Assembly (NCBI GenBank): GCA_030867875.1
Contig: JAOWCC010000655.1
Span: 6,425,083 to 6,489,082 of the forward strand
DNA: 64,000 nucleotides
From: Actinernus sp. WN-2022
Taxonomy: Eukaryota; Cnidaria; Anthozoa; Actiniaria; Actinernidae
Reading direction: 5' to 3'
The position numbers and the translations under genes are program-made. Shown here in pieces: positions 22,617 to 34,874 of the stretch (the stretch's first letter is position 1; each line of letters opens with the position of its first letter). The notes beneath the pieces were generated by a model that saw nothing but the letters and a program-made list of their open reading frames with translations, had not been told where the DNA came from and did no database searches.

Positions 22617-23571
22617 CTACCCAAAACAACTGATGCCTGCAGTCAAGCCTTTGTAGCATCTCCGGTGTTTTTTTCTAAGTCTGCAGCACGGGGACACTCC
22701 TGGAAAACTACTGTGCCGAGCCGACACCGCGAGTCGACCCAAGCAGCGAGCGCAAATGTGCTGGAGCCATTTGCGCTCTCCCCGTAAAGTGCCGTAATGA
22801 TTTTTAGTATGTTTGCACGCACCACTCTGATAATCCCTACAGAACAAAACCGCAGCCGCATTCTCACCGCGAGAAAACCCTAAGGATCGAGGCTGTTTCG
22901 CCGAAGCTTGCAACAAACGAGACTCCAAGTGAGTGAAGGAGTTGCCCCACTGAGCACGCCCACATTCAATCTCATATATCCGAACCGAAGCCCAAGTGTA
23001 CTATGTAGCCAAATACATGATACACGATAGATGCTCGATACGAGCGCGGGACGAGACAGTGTAGGTAGCAACAGAATTGCGGAATATCCCGCCGCAAACT
23101 CAGCCAGCGAAAAATCATCGTAACCCTTGTCCTTCGCGATGTAGGCTAAACTCAAATGGCTGTGCGGCCATAACTGCGGGTGAAACACACGACTTGTGAT
23201 TTTACTCGCCTTCCCTGACTTCAGATGACGCTTACCTCGCGATGTCGGCGCCTGCTTCTCATTATCATCGCTCTCTCACTGCTGGAAATGTTCAAATGCG
23301 CCAAAGTCTGCTGAACTTTAGACGTGAGTGTGGAATTCGCCCAGAATTCCTCAAGGTTGGAAACTGAATCTTCTACTTTAGCTACGTGCGCTTCTCGAGC
23401 TCCGCGTTTCTTGCACGCAGATCGTCTAGTTCTTGCCGCATGCTCGTTACACGATGGCTTTCTAATGCTACATTGTCTGCCTTGGCCTGCGCCAACAACT
23501 TCTCAATATCGTCCAACTCATCGTCTGTGCCGATGGCGGACCTTTTTTATCCCTCGTACATGCAGTCTTAG
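22617..23571 (-). pseudogene. Gag-like ORF of the second retroelement
   Basis: From 23,571 down: a coiled coil (DDELDDIEKLLAQAKADN, RQELDDLRARNAELEKR), a linker with SNLEEFWANSTLTSKVQQ, then KGYDDFSLAEFAAGYSAIL, ESRLLQASAKQPRSLGFSRG and a Cys/His cluster (CRDYQSGACKHTKNHYG, then HICARC). FxLAEFAAGY and the Cys/His cluster are recurrent in gag-like ORFs of cnidarian tyrosine-recombinase elements. At least two frameshifts split it. The matching RT lies directly downstream. Confidence 0.65.
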
Positions 23572-23796
23572 GCGAAAGCCGTAGGTTGGGAACTGAACCA
23601 ACAAACATAGATCAATGTGATGTGTGTTACAGCAACAATCAAAGCTTGCAATGATCGTCTCTAAGATTGACCTTAGCTTATACATGCACTATAAACTGAT
23701 TAAACTGGAACCTGATATTTCAACTGCCTATTTACATAGCTAGCGTGACATCGAATTAAATATTTTGAGCGAGGTCCAAAATAAACCCATTAGCAG

Positions 23797-24250
23797 TGAA
23801 AGCAAAAGACAAATCTTCTGAGTAAATACTTTTGATTTGTGTTTGTTATTTGGTTAATATAAATTATGTAATAACAACAATTAAGAAGAAACACAGGCAA
23901 CTAATGCCCCGGTGCATCTGTTACTTTCAGGTAACTGATTATCCATGAAAGCAAAAGATAAATCGTCTGAATGAATACTTTGTTTGTTATTTGGTTAATA
24001 TAAATTCTGTAATAACAACAATTAAGAAGAAACACATGCAAACGGCGCCCATGCAAACTAGTGCCCAGGTGCATTGTTACTTTCAGGTAACTGATTACCT
24101 ATGAAAGCAAAAGATACATCTTCTGAGTGAGTACTTTTGAGTTGTGTTTGGTATTTGGTTAATAAGTCAATAAATTATGTAATAAGAATAATTAAGAAAA
24201 CACAGGCAAACCAGTGCCCCAGTGCATCTGTCGCTTAATAATAAATAAAC
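23797..24250 (+). repeat. Three tandem copies of a ~150-bp unit
   Basis: Units start with GAAAGCAAAAGA at about 23,797, 23,946 and 24,101. Each contains TTGTTATTTGGTTAATA or a close variant, AATAACAACAATTAAGAAG or a close variant, and AGTGCCC. They are about 85-90 percent alike by eye. No coding frame; function unknown. Confidence 0.8.
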
Positions 24251-24304
24251 TGATTAGAAATACAGACAACCCAGTGCCTTGAATGTTTCTTACAAAAAAA
24301 GGTT

Positions 24305-24790
24305 TCAGTGCTGTTCTTCTAATCCCCACTTAATTACTTGCATCATCAATCGCTTTCTGTGCACTGACATGTCCTGATATTTCCATGTCTGGGTATTTAC
24401 TGCCTGAGAACCATCAGCTATGAAATCTCTTGCAGCCAGTATGACTCCAATTCCACAGCTGCCAGAGCCATGTCCTGTTGTAGCTGCAGGAATAGCTTGC
24501 TGATCCATGCCAAATGCTGAAACATCAACCTCCATATTAATCCAGAGCCTGAACAACATATTTAGAAATACAGACATCAATTGTCATGCTGTCCAAATAT
24601 CGTTCAAGAGCCAACTACGTGATGGCCTTTACATCTATCGGCTTTACTCTATCTCTGCAGATGACTTCTCTAGCAGCTTCATGCCAAAGGCAATTGGCCA
24701 GCAAAACCTGTTCTTTAACTGACAGTCCATCAGCATGGTCTAGCCAATGTATCTCTGCTGTGATATCTTGTTTCAGGGAAGAAAGGTTAC
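24305..24790 (-). pseudogene. Ulp1/C48-like cysteine protease fragment
   Basis: The downstream part (about 24,530-24,305) ends GSGSCGIGVILAARDFI followed by KYQDMSVHRKRLMMQVIKW. SCGI with its following hydrophobic helix matches the catalytic-cysteine end of C48 (Ulp1/SENP) peptidases. The upstream part (about 24,790-24,590) reads DITAEIHWLDHADGLSVKEQ, then LANCLWHEAAREVICRDRVK with one in-frame stop. The frames are joined only by a shift. Ulp1-type proteases are commonly carried by DNA transposons, the likely source here. Confidence 0.5.
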
Positions 24791-25179
24791 AAAACTTCCT
24801 TTAACTCTTTCGGGTCCGATCGTGTGTGAGCTCAATTGGTGAAATCCTGAGTGCTAACTCAACCTTCCCCTCTCAGTTCAAGTTTGGCTAGCCCGGGGTA
24901 GTTACATACTGCTGACTTTTTACGCCGAGGGCTCAAACTTTCTCCACAATGCCATTCGGGAGAATTCTACGTACTCGTCGACGGTAGGTATTGCAACTTC
25001 TGTAGGGTTTCCAATGAAATGTGCTCTAAGTTTGGAGAAAAATGCCACTGTCAGAGAGCTTGAGGACATCATTAAGTCTGAGGATGGCTGAAAAGTACTT
25101 GGTTTGCTTCTAGTAGGCTTTGTGAGGGGATTTCACAGGGTTTTCCTGTTGTGTTTGTGCTTTCAGACACAGGAAAAAC

Positions 25180-26236
25180 TTATTCAATGAAATCCTTGAA
25201 ATCCTGCAGTTGGCAGTCTTTTACCCTGCTCAACCTATTAGAATGTGTTTTTCTCACTTTAAAGCAAAGGCTTGAGTCCAAATCACCGCTCTTGGTTGTA
25301 GGGGTAAAAGACTTATAAAAAAAACCTACCGGAGTCCCAGAGGGGGGACCCCTTGTGGATTTTTTGTCCATTACCTAGCATGCAATTGGAGGTGGGTACA
25401 GGAGAACGTGGTGAAGAGAAATATTATTTTGCCATATTATTTTGGGGGGAGGGTAGTGTCAAATTACGTGTAAACGTGGGAGAGCAATTGAGGCCAGTCA
25501 ACAAACAACGAGTTACAGTGAGACTTCTTGACAGTTGTGCTGTAGGTCGAACATTTCCCCCATTTGTTCTTCCTGTGAACTGGATTATCTGTTATTTGGG
25601 CTCGAAGAAGTCATTGAAGCATATCAGTCCATGGTGTGAAGTAATAAAGCAATCGTGGTATTTCTTGAGCTGTGAGAGGTCCCTGAAAAAGAGCTACGAT
25701 CGACAGCTAACGAGTTAGTTGGTGGCGACTGTGAAAAGCCTGTCTCCAACCTGCTACTGGCTGGCGGATTGTCAAGTTGCCGTGGAGAACACTTAGGAGT
25801 AGCAACATCAGATACTGTAGGACTATGCTGATTAGTTCACGTATTTCTGGGAGAGTTTTCAGTTTTCGGGTCATTCTCAAATGGGGAAATACCATTAAGA
25901 CATGCCATTGCATTGTGTTGGCCTTCCAGTTTCAACAAATCTTGCTATCTGTCATTCAGTTGCGTCATCTGGTTTGTGGAATGCGATGACCCTGTGGAAA
26001 TTAGTTTGTAGTTGGATTTATTTATATTCACCTTCCCATGCGTCATGGTCATATTTGAATGACTTGCTGGGATCTGAATTCTCCGAGATCATGGTTCCAT
26101 GGGCTGGTGTATAGGTGTACTCCAGAAAATCACCAACAAAAAGCTTGACAAGGAGGAAAACCATCACATCAATCCATCCAGTCTTCTGGAGACCATTCAG
26201 CTGTTCTGTCTCTCCATCCACAGCCATGGTATGCAA
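25180..26236 (-). other. Minus-strand coding-like stretches, unrecognised
   Basis: The clearest stretch is 26,227-26,018 (MAVDGETEQLNGLQKTGWID, then YTPAHGTMISENSDPSKSF). It may be an upstream part of the Ulp1-type gene at 24.3-24.8 kb, but frames between are full of stops. No motif identifies it. Confidence 0.25.
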
Positions 26237-26239
26237 ACT

Positions 26240-27630
26240 TCTTCATCCCTTTATAAATAAAAACGTTTTTAAATCTCAAGCAGTTCGATATTAAGTAATT
26301 AATATTAATTTTAACCAGTTATCTTTATTTATAGATGGGTCAATGCATGAGAAGCAATTTGGTTATACTCTTTTTTTTTTAAACAGCCGCCCTTTGACTT
26401 GTGATATTTACCAAGAAGTGTTCTATTATGAGTCTTCACTATCAGCCAAGAACATTTTGAAGGAACCTCATTCCCTGTAATTTCACGAAAACAAAAACCC
26501 CATCAAAACTCCATATCTTTCTTCAAGCTATATTCCCGCACCATATGCGTGTATGCCAGTATGATCTGCCATGTTGGATTTTCTTGGAGGTTCTGGGGTG
26601 AGTTTTATCTTTGTAAATTTACATGGGTCAACAAAACGATACTTTATATGAAAATTATAGGGCTTCAAAGACTTCATAAATGGGCTTTAACAATGCTATA
26701 CATTGTTCAAGAAGGTTTATTTGCGTTGTTGATTTTGTAAACACACAGACAAGAGTCATAAATGGCTTAAGTCACGGACGGCTAATTTTATATATGTGAC
26801 AGTTTTCCAAAAACAAAATTCGGGTGGAATCGCAAAGAAAACTTGTGATCAGTAAGGTCATGTTGTCAAACTTAGAGGTGCTACTTCCTTATAAGTAGTA
26901 ATTCAACTACGGTATAACATACGGTATGCACCGCGACAAAACGGTATGCTCCGCTGGCCAAAAGAACGAAGGCTCCGCTATCAAATACAAATTACCGAGG
27001 GTTTCAACTTTTTTAGTAAATAATTTTATAACTTAGTAAACTCACAGTGAATTACAAATTAAGAAAACTTCAACCTGTTAAAGTCTTAGGCTTAGCTTTT
27101 AAGTAGTTTTCTTATTTTTTGACAAAACAGTTCACAAATGGATGCTTTTAAGCAGAAATTTTAAAATCACGGGTATGTGCCTGTTGTTTCATTTCAGTTT
27201 TCGCGGGAAACTGGGGGCGGCCGCGCGCCGACAAGAAATAGCAAATACGCATGCGCGTAACGTTTTGCCGCGATGTGCATACGGTATAACATGTTTTTTG
27301 AATAAACAGAATCTCGCGATAGTCGTGACAAGGAGTATGAAAACTAGGTGTTTGTGGTTGTCGTTACGGCAATAAACGAAAATAAAGTCGCACCGTAAAT
27401 CGGTCCTAACTGCGCATGGTTGAAACTGTGCACTGCGAGAATGTTTGCACTCAGGATCATTTAACTCAAAGTTATATAGGTGTTGTAAGATGTTGTTGTC
27501 GATTGAGGTTTCCTCCATATACATGTGTACTTATTCATTTGTTGGCAACAATACACTAAAATAAGTTACTAATACTGTAAATGCATTCAGATCAAGGAAA
27601 CCAGTTGCAAATTAATAAAACATGTTTGTG
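26240..27630. other. No gene recognised
   Basis: Contains ACGGTAT repeats near 26,910-26,950 and a GC-rich patch at 27,215-27,290 whose GTTTTGCCGCG motif recurs at 47,450. No exon supported. Confidence 0.45.
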
Positions 27631-27689
27631 TCTATTTTCCTAAACTGATAACAACAACAAAAACACACATTGTGCACACACATAGTTCT

Positions 27690-28443
27690 AATGGTCTACC
27701 TCCTACAGCAACATGATGCACTTGAAAAAAAATGCCCCGGAATTGGCATACGCCGTTTTGGGTACTGAAGCATCGGGTGTTCAGTGGATTTACATACACG
27801 GCAAACATGCTGCGGGGCGTAAGTGGCGTCTGATGAAACACAAGAGCATGAGCCAGTATAGTTCCAGGTCTGACAACCTTTGGCTGGGTCAGTTGATTTG
27901 GATGAAGGCGACGATGATTGCTGAGTCCGCTGGAATGAAGATGATGATTTAGATTGGTGACTGCGTAAGTCCGAGTGTTTGAAGAAAGTAGTAGACATTT
28001 TGCGCATGTCGTTATGAGCATCCCAGTCGAGGCGGTGCAACTCCACGAGTCTTGCGATATGCCCATAAAAACTGCGCACGCTCGCCCAGGAGTAATCGAT
28101 GGCCTTGACCATCAATAACTCCAGAAGCGAGTACATCTGGTTCCTACGGACATCCTCGTATTTTCGCAGAGCGTTTCAACCGCAGAACCTCCAGCTCTAG
28201 TGCAAGTTTTTCCTTTTGTAGCTTGACCAACTCAAGTTCTTTGGTAATATCAACTGCGACTTGGGAGGAAACCTCTGCTGCTCCGCTAGGCGATGAAAGC
28301 TCCTCTAGATCCAATTTCATGAACTGACTGAACAGATCTTGCTCTGTCTCTGAGGATTTGGTAGTCCGGCTACGGGTTGCTTGTTGAGACATCAGTGATA
28401 CGCGATAATAGAGAGAGTGGGAGTCGTCGCTAGAGGGTGACAC
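27690..28443 (-). pseudogene. Third retroelement gag-like ORF with Cys/His cluster
   Basis: The N-terminal part (about 28,391-28,150) starts MSQQATRSRTTK and ends in a coiled coil (KELELVKLQKEKLALELEVL). After a frameshift the second part begins KYEDVRRNQMYSLLEL and continues SWASVRSFYGHIARLVEL, a Ser-rich linker, GCQTWNYTGSC and VCRVCKSTEHPMLQ. SWASVRxxYxxI and the C/H cluster match gag-like ORFs of tyrosine-recombinase elements. The pol part is absent. Confidence 0.55.
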
Positions 28444-28599
28444 AAAAGTCGAGAGGGCGAACGGTCCCGATTGCGAATGAGACTGCTAGATAAAGGTAGA
28501 GAGAGGAGTAAACTCCAGTAAACTAACAAACCGTCGTGGCACGACTGGTCGTTGGCTGAGAGAGAGAGAGCAATCTGAGACCGTTCGTGCACGGAGCAG

Positions 28600-29095
28600 T
28601 TAGTTTAGCCTAGCCCCAGACATGTGTCTCTCATTACGGTAATTATCAATCATCACTGCACGTAATCATTGAACAATTATATTCTGATAAACCCGGTCTG
28701 GCTTCAAGAGATGAAAACATGTTCTATGCGCTTTTCTTAATGTTTAGGGTAGATGCCCAATATTTGTTTCCCTCTAAGGTGGTGATTACCAGATCAGTAC
28801 AACTTCCATGTAAACCAATTCAGACCAGTATAGAGACAGACATGTAGAACAATTTCCCCATGCAATACTAAAATGACTTTAGACAGGTTCAAAATTTTCT
28901 GAGCTAGCTGCAGGGGTATCAACAGGATTTTTGCCTCTAATCTCATGCTAATTCAGAGTATTATCACTGGTCTCACATACGTGTAAAGAGAACTATCCCG
29001 TTGTGATCTTGTACCAGCCCTATGTAATCACCACCTAATGAAAATTCTCCTATTTCAAACAGGCCATGTCGTGAATTATTGTAATTATGAAAGTC
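28600..29095. other. No gene recognised
   Basis: Non-coding sequence between the gag remnant and the transposase 3' exon. No repeat ends are evident. Confidence 0.45.
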
Positions 29096-29098
29096 CAA

Positions 29099-29545
29099 TT
29101 ACACAACATTATTTTTGTTGAGTGGACATGATTGATGGGATGTTCTTCTGTGTTCCTTTGAGCCACATCGGCAACTCTTACCGCTGATCACAGTGATGTT
29201 TTCACCATCTTCTTCCCCTGGCACACCTTCATCTACCTCGTCATCATCAGCATCTCCATATGTGTGCTGGATTGCCTGACTCTTGAGCCATTTCTTCCTC
29301 GATTCCTGGTCCTCAGCTCTTGCAACCTTCATTTTCACTCTGTTCTTCTTAGCAGCATCTGACTTCTGTTTTTGAAGTGCAGTGGCTCGCTCCTTTGTTA
29401 TGTTCTGAAGGGTCTCCACAATTACTGGTATGACAGGAAGGTTAAGGCGACCATACAATTATGTGACCCAGTTCTAATTTGGACCCCATACTTCACAACA
29501 CCAGGTCATATTGCCTTGGCAGAAACCAGCATTTGTAGATGCCAT
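29099..29545 (-). pseudogene. Mutator-like transposase, C-terminal exon
   Basis: From about 29,545 the frame reads STNAGFCQGNMTWCCEVWGP with stops after it, then LYGRLNLPVIPVIVETLQN and a Lys/Glu-rich helix (KKNRVKMKVARAEDQESRKK), an acidic stretch and a terminal Cys/His cluster (SCRCGSKEHRRTSHQSC). The sequence is co-linear with the main exon at 30,294-31,513. Two in-frame stops between GPN and LYG show decay. Confidence 0.65.
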
Positions 29546-30293
29546 GAAAACATAAGTATGTGATGAGTATAACAATAAAAATACAGGTTTCCTGATAGCA
29601 CCGGTATGACTTCACACAATCAGTCTCAAATCGCATCCGATCACGTAATTTAGGAATGTTTGCCTAATTTGTGACAAACGTACACAATATTTGAAACAAA
29701 TAAAGCAAAAAAATATCCTAAGACCTGTGATATATTATTATTATTACCAGCAGGAACCCATTTTATGCGCTTTTCACGGGCTGCCTGTGGATATAGATTT
29801 CGCGACAGCTCGGGCTGCCTGTGGTAAGAGTGTTACACACATCAGACAGACGAACACTTTGCATACATGTATTATTATATAAGATTATTAGTAAAGAAAT
29901 GTGGTCAAGCCTATATACCTTCCAAAACACACTAGAAGTGTGCTGCAATTGGCTCAGCTGTGTCTCAAACAACCAGGCGTTCTTCATATCTTTGCATATG
30001 AGAGACTGGCATTTTTTTCATAAAAGATGGTGGACCTCAGACACGTGCATGTATACATACATTTAGTTTCGCTAGAGAGTGTTCCTTTCTCTTGTGAGTA
30101 AAAGAATGAGGTTCCTTGAAAATGTTGTCAGTTGGTGGGAGAATAATACTCATTTTGATTGAACTACATGTATAGAGAACTGAAATGGTATTTTTTTAGG
30201 ATTGGAGGCTTAGGTACCAATTTGTTTTCACACACTCCAAGACAGTAAGGTTTCTTAATAAAGTGCAATCTTTATGAATCTGTATTATTGTAC

Positions 30294-31513
30294 CTGTTCA
30301 AACTTTGATCCTTTGCACGGAACTATGGCAGAACGGTAAAATGGGCCTCACAGAGGTTGGAGTGACCCCTTCCCATCACAGCGTGAATGACTGCTTCTGC
30401 ATCCTCTGCTCTCTTTTCACACTCTAATCTGTAGGCCAGCCAGTGGTATTCACATTTCAAAGGACATTTTGTGTGGTAAGGGTTCCCTTACATCACTTCA
30501 GCTTCGTCACACTTCTTACATGAACAAACCATTTCGCTATAGAATCCGCAAGATCCATCATCCCACTTGTGAATATCCTTGCAGTGGTGCTCTGACAAAG
30601 CACGCATGCGCCTTGCATATTCATCAGGGTCCTTGCACTGTTGCAATACACAGAAGTGGTTGATGCGAGCCCCTTTAATGAATGCATCTGATAGGCAGCC
30701 ACATCCAGGCTTGTGTCTAGCACACTTGCACTTTGCATTCTCAACAAGGGAGAATTTCTTTTTGTACTTGTTCTTGATATCTGAGGAAAATTCCTTCTTC
30801 TTTGCAGCTTCCTTCAGACAGTTAGTGTGAGCCCTCCCAACATGGCCTCCACACTTATAAACTTTGCCTCCAGGATGATGGGTATTGCAGGACTTCGAGG
30901 CACTTGAATCACCATCTTGCCATAATGTATCAACGCAACACCCTTCTTCCTTTGCCTGTTGATAGGACACCCTCCATGGATTTTGCTGTACGTTGGTAAA
31001 GCTCTTCTTCTATAACACTGTCCCCTCCACGCATACACTTATGACCATACCAGATGAGTCCACCTGTCATGTAGTTCTTTATTATAAATGATCCATTCTT
31101 GCTGAAGTAGCCCCTAGTGTGCCACACACCATCTGAAGTCACTGCAGCTGCTTTCCAGCTGCCAAGTTCTTCTGGGTCAATAGCCTTCATACGTGCCTTT
31201 TCTTTGTCGCACATCTCATTCAATATATCTGTGATGTGTGGATACACAAGTGATATGATATCGTAGTATCGGTTCTTGGATACACAGCTTATTCCAAGAA
31301 ACTGCCTTAGGGTTTTGTCAAACTTTGCAAAACCATGTCCAGATATAAAGAAAGCAACACCAAGTGCTAATCCGACAACAGTTCTTTTTTAACCTTCAAC
31401 AATTGCTGATCCCTGAAAATTAATGGTTCTTAGTTGGCATCTGTTGCAGACAAATGTAGCATTCAGGGATCCACCGAGACCAGTCGCTTCCACCTTTGCC
31501 AACACAAGAAACC
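30294..31513 (-). pseudogene. Mutator-like-domain transposase, main exon
   Basis: The exon has a tttttag-type acceptor before 31,513 and a GTACAA donor after 30,294. It encodes a zinc-finger end (TFVCNRCQL), GLALGVAFFISGHGF, EELGSWKAAAVTSDGVWHTR, KNYMTGGLIWYGHKCMRGGD, VDTLWQDGDSSASKSCN, GGHVGRAHTNCLKEAAKKK, then a long Cys/His region (CKCARHKPGCGCLSDAFIKG, KWDDGSCGFYSEMVCSCKKC) and GRGHSNLCEAHFTVLP. This order is that of the metazoan proteins annotated as Mutator-like transposase domain. Lesions: TAA at 31,389-31,391, a frameshift near 30,960, TAA at 30,488-30,490 and TAG at 30,323-30,325. The N-terminal exon was not found. Confidence 0.8.
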
Positions 31514-31594
31514 CTAAAAGAAAATGATTGATTTACATAAGTGATTTAAATCAGGCATATATTTACTAGTTCAATAACATTTGATTCCTTTTTC

Positions 31595-31798
31595 AATTGA
31601 CAAAGTTAGCTTGTACATTTGTTGTCCCAATTCAGGTCACCTGACTATTCTTGTGTGGTGTTTTCTTGTTTTCCTGTATCCCAAGAGGAAATGTACAAAT
31701 ATCTATAACTGGAAAACAAAGCACTGAATCCTCTGGAGAGCTGTCACATCATATGAATTGGGACAACAAATGTGCAAGCTAAATCGGTCTATTGAAGT
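31595..31798. mobile_element. Hairpin MITE
   Basis: TAGCTTGTACATTTGTTGTC (31,609 on) is mirrored by GACAACAAATGTGCAAGCTA near 31,762. It sits in the intron upstream of the transposase main exon. Confidence 0.7.
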
Positions 31799-31962
31799 TA
31801 TAATCTAGAACTGATCCTGTGTTTTAAAATGTTTTAATGAAACACATGTTGATTTGTTCTCCGACACGTTTGATTTTATCAAGTAAATACTAGATAAACA
31901 TTTTCAATTCAATTGAAATTAGGAATCATCTAGACCTGATCGTGTATACACATATTTCCCAT

Positions 31963-32600
31963 TATAGCGCTGCGCGTAGTTTCGAAAAATAGATTGTGTC
32001 ACACGCGACCCCCCGCAAGGCTCAGACAAACTGTGTGTGATTCCGAAGCGGGAACTGATTATCAGGGGTAAATACAACATAGTCTTCAAACAAAATGTAT
32101 TTCTTTTGGGCCTTCGTAAATTATACTTGGTGGACTTTACTAAGGACATCAATTTGTTAGTAAAGTTGATATTTGGAACCAATATAGGCATTCGCTTGTT
32201 ACCTGATGCCAACTACCACCAGCGAGATTCATTGTGTTCGATCAATGTTAGTACAGCGTTTATAAGTAAGCATATAACGACCATAGAATAGTCTTTCCTC
32301 TGAGAGAGGTTCTTTGAATTTTTTTTCCATACGGCGATTCATCAATAGTTTGACATTTAACATGTAAATGTTTTCGCAATATTGCAATAAACACAGCTGT
32401 TATCAGCATCGATTTTCTTACTCGCCTCAATTAATGTGTCAGCTAGAATTAAACTAGATCACTCCGTCTGCAGCAACAGAGCATAACTTTAATGTTGTGG
32501 TTAGTACTAAGCACTTCTGCTGGGTTAAATGTAAAAGAGGTCTGTTATTGGCCCAGAACCCGCCGGATCCCGCCAAATCCCGCACCACCATGTTATGCAA
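31963..32600 (+). mobile_element. ISL2EU-like element with THAP start, one end only
   Basis: The left end ATAGCGCTGCGCG, followed by AAAAATAGATTGTGTC and GACCCCCCGCAA, matches the left end at 55,793. About 540 bases inward, plus-strand codons VVSTKHFCWVKCKR resemble the start of a THAP zinc finger, as VTTKHCCWGRCKSDSR does in the other copy. The opposite TIR was not found, so the right boundary is approximate and the copy is probably truncated. Confidence 0.5.
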
Positions 32601-32959
32601 TCCCGCCAAATCTCGCCTAATCTCACCTGAACTCGCACTCTATTACGCAAAAGTTTTTTTATGGAATCTCGATCGATACAGCTATACCCTATTCCTACTG
32701 AAATTGGTAGCAGCACTATTATTAAACAAATTAATTAAGGCACACAACACAATTGCACACACTTGCTTCTTTGAGAACTGTCATACGTATTCACAGATCA
32801 GCTATTGATTCAGTTTCATTTATTTTGCACTGTTTTAAGATTGGTGTCTCTACAAGGATTAATAAATATGAATGAAACGTTTGTCTAATCACTGGAAAAC
32901 ACTGTAGTTTACCAAATTTGGATTATTAACTTCTTATTAACCGAGAGCGAGGTCTTTAC

Positions 32960-34541
32960 GGGAAAATATCAGACCGAGGTCTTGACAGTACGGACCGAGC
33001 AATAGCAGACAGGGATACTAAAGGGGCCTGCTGCTTTGGACGAGTTTAAAGTGCCTATCACCCTTTTGCAATTTTGATAGCTTATGAACCTCCGAAAAGT
33101 TTTGAGTACTTCTGTCAAGAAAGTTTTGGTATAAAGTGAATACTGTATGTTCTATGCTTGTTTGAAGTCGTGTAAATGTGACCTTTCCTGACCCATGACC
33201 GCGCAAGTAAAAGCCTGGGTCGAAACCTGGGTAGACGTCATCTTGACATCATATAATTAATTCGGCTTTGCAATCATTTGAAGAAATACTTAACATGTTG
33301 ACTAAAATGACTTTTTTCTTTACCAACAACTCAAAAACTGTGTATATTTTCTATGTATCGATGTTGTTGTGATAAAAAGGCGCCATGGAGAATAATGCAT
33401 TAATGAGATGACGTCTACCCAGGTTTCGACCCAGGCTTTTACTAACGCGGTCATGTGTCAGGAAAGGTCACATTTACACGATTTCAAACAAGCGTAGAAC
33501 ATAAATTATTCACTTTAAACCAAAACTTTCTTGACAGAAGTACTCAAAACTTTTCGGAGGTTCATAAGCTATCAAAATTGCAAAAGGGTGATAGGCACTT
33601 TAAGCTAGAGATCTCATCCTCTATTTCCTTAGCTGTTACTGGAAATAGGTAAAAACTATTGAATTGTGAAGTTCCTAGAAAAGCTAGAGGTTCAATATCA
33701 GTATGAGGTATTTCATCTGCAAGGTTTTTGCCGATATTAGAAAAAATATTTGTTAAAAGCAGAGGCTATGGCCAAATTTAGAATAATCCCTTTTATACAT
33801 TTTAAAGTTTCTAGGAGTGCCAGATAATTTATTAATAAGTAAAACAATTGGTAGGTGATCTGTAATATCGCATAATATATTGCCACTTATAACCTGGTGT
33901 TCTAAGGAATTAAAGAAAATATTCTCCTATAAGAGTTGCCGAGTGATCAGTGATTCTAGTTGGTTTCAAAATTTGTGGATGGAAGGAATATGAGCCTAGA
34001 GTATTAATAAAATCTTCAGTGTGTGAGTGGGAGTCATAATTCCAAAGGTTAATATTGAAATCGACCATCAGCATGCAATACTTATTTTATTTATTTATTT
34101 TCTCAAAAGTCTTATATAAAAATCTAATGTTTTCTCTAATTTTGCATTTGGATGCCTATAAATTAAGCCACAAACAATGTTATGTTGATGAGGGATTTCA
34201 AATCCAATCCAAATTCGAATTGAGAACAACAGAGGTCATTTCTTTTGATGTAAAACAAGTTATCCTTACTGAATAAAGAACCCAACACCACCAGCATTTG
34301 ACAGGGTTGGTTGGGACAAAGGATGATAACCAGGAAGGTTGGTATTTACAATTGGATCTATTCCATGCCTAATTTTAGTTTCGGAAAGGCCAATAATGGA
34401 AAAAGAGTGTTCTAGGTCATTTAATAATTGGCAAAAAGAATCATAATTAGCAGCTAGACTTCTGATATTTAGATGTAAAGTAGAGAAAGCTTTGTCATTG
34501 AGAAATGATTGAATGTCTTCACTTGAATGGAAATCATGCAT
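32960..34541 (-). pseudogene. CR1-like LINE ORF2: endonuclease and RT start, split by the MITE
   Basis: From 34,541: LHLNIRSLAANYDSFCQLL, SIIGLSETKI and NLPGYHPLSQPTLSNAGGVG are the start of an APE-type endonuclease. Degenerate frames continue with IVCGLIYRHPN, VDFNINLWNYDSHSHT, KPTRITDHSATLI and DITDHLPIVLLI, the closing endonuclease motifs. Near 33,700-33,605 come EIPHTDIEPLAFLGT and KEIEDEISSL; the reading resumes beyond the MITE at 33,045 with NSSKAAGPFSIPV. Multiple frameshifts. Strand and order match the ORF1 remnant at 34,875-35,202. Confidence 0.85.
33050..33599. mobile_element. Complete palindromic MITE with TTAA target duplication
   Basis: Arms of about 193 bp (33,050-33,242 and 33,407-33,599) begin AGTGCCTATCACCC. 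TTAA flanks it at 33,046-33,049 and 33,600-33,603. It splits the LINE RT: deleting the insert and one TTAA gives the continuous minus-strand reading EIEDEISSLNSSKAAGPFSI, a normal RT segment. Only the loop between the arms is unique. A left-truncated copy lies at 789-1,253. Confidence 0.95.
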
Positions 34542-34874
34542 AGAATAGTAATCAAATTAGTTGCTGAGGGTAATTGCAAATCGATAACTATACTAGACAG
34601 ATTGAGATTATTATTAATGGATGACATGATATCAAAACAGGGTAGAGAATTTAATTTAAGGTTTGCAATTTTGCTAGGGCAAAAGATTTAGAGTTATAAT
34701 TAAAGCACAACTCAATCAATTAGTGACTATATTTAAGGAATGAAATGGAAATATATCTGTTTGGCAGTACAAGCATATCCACATATCATTGGTCCTTGAA
34801 ATATAATTATACTCCTTAATGGACAAAACGGTGCATTTTAAGTGAAACCACTGAAGGCAATGTCGCACTCAATC

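Noticed and set aside
33018..33652. ORFs across 33.0-33.65 kb on both strands
   Set aside because: They are mirror translations of the palindromic MITE arms.
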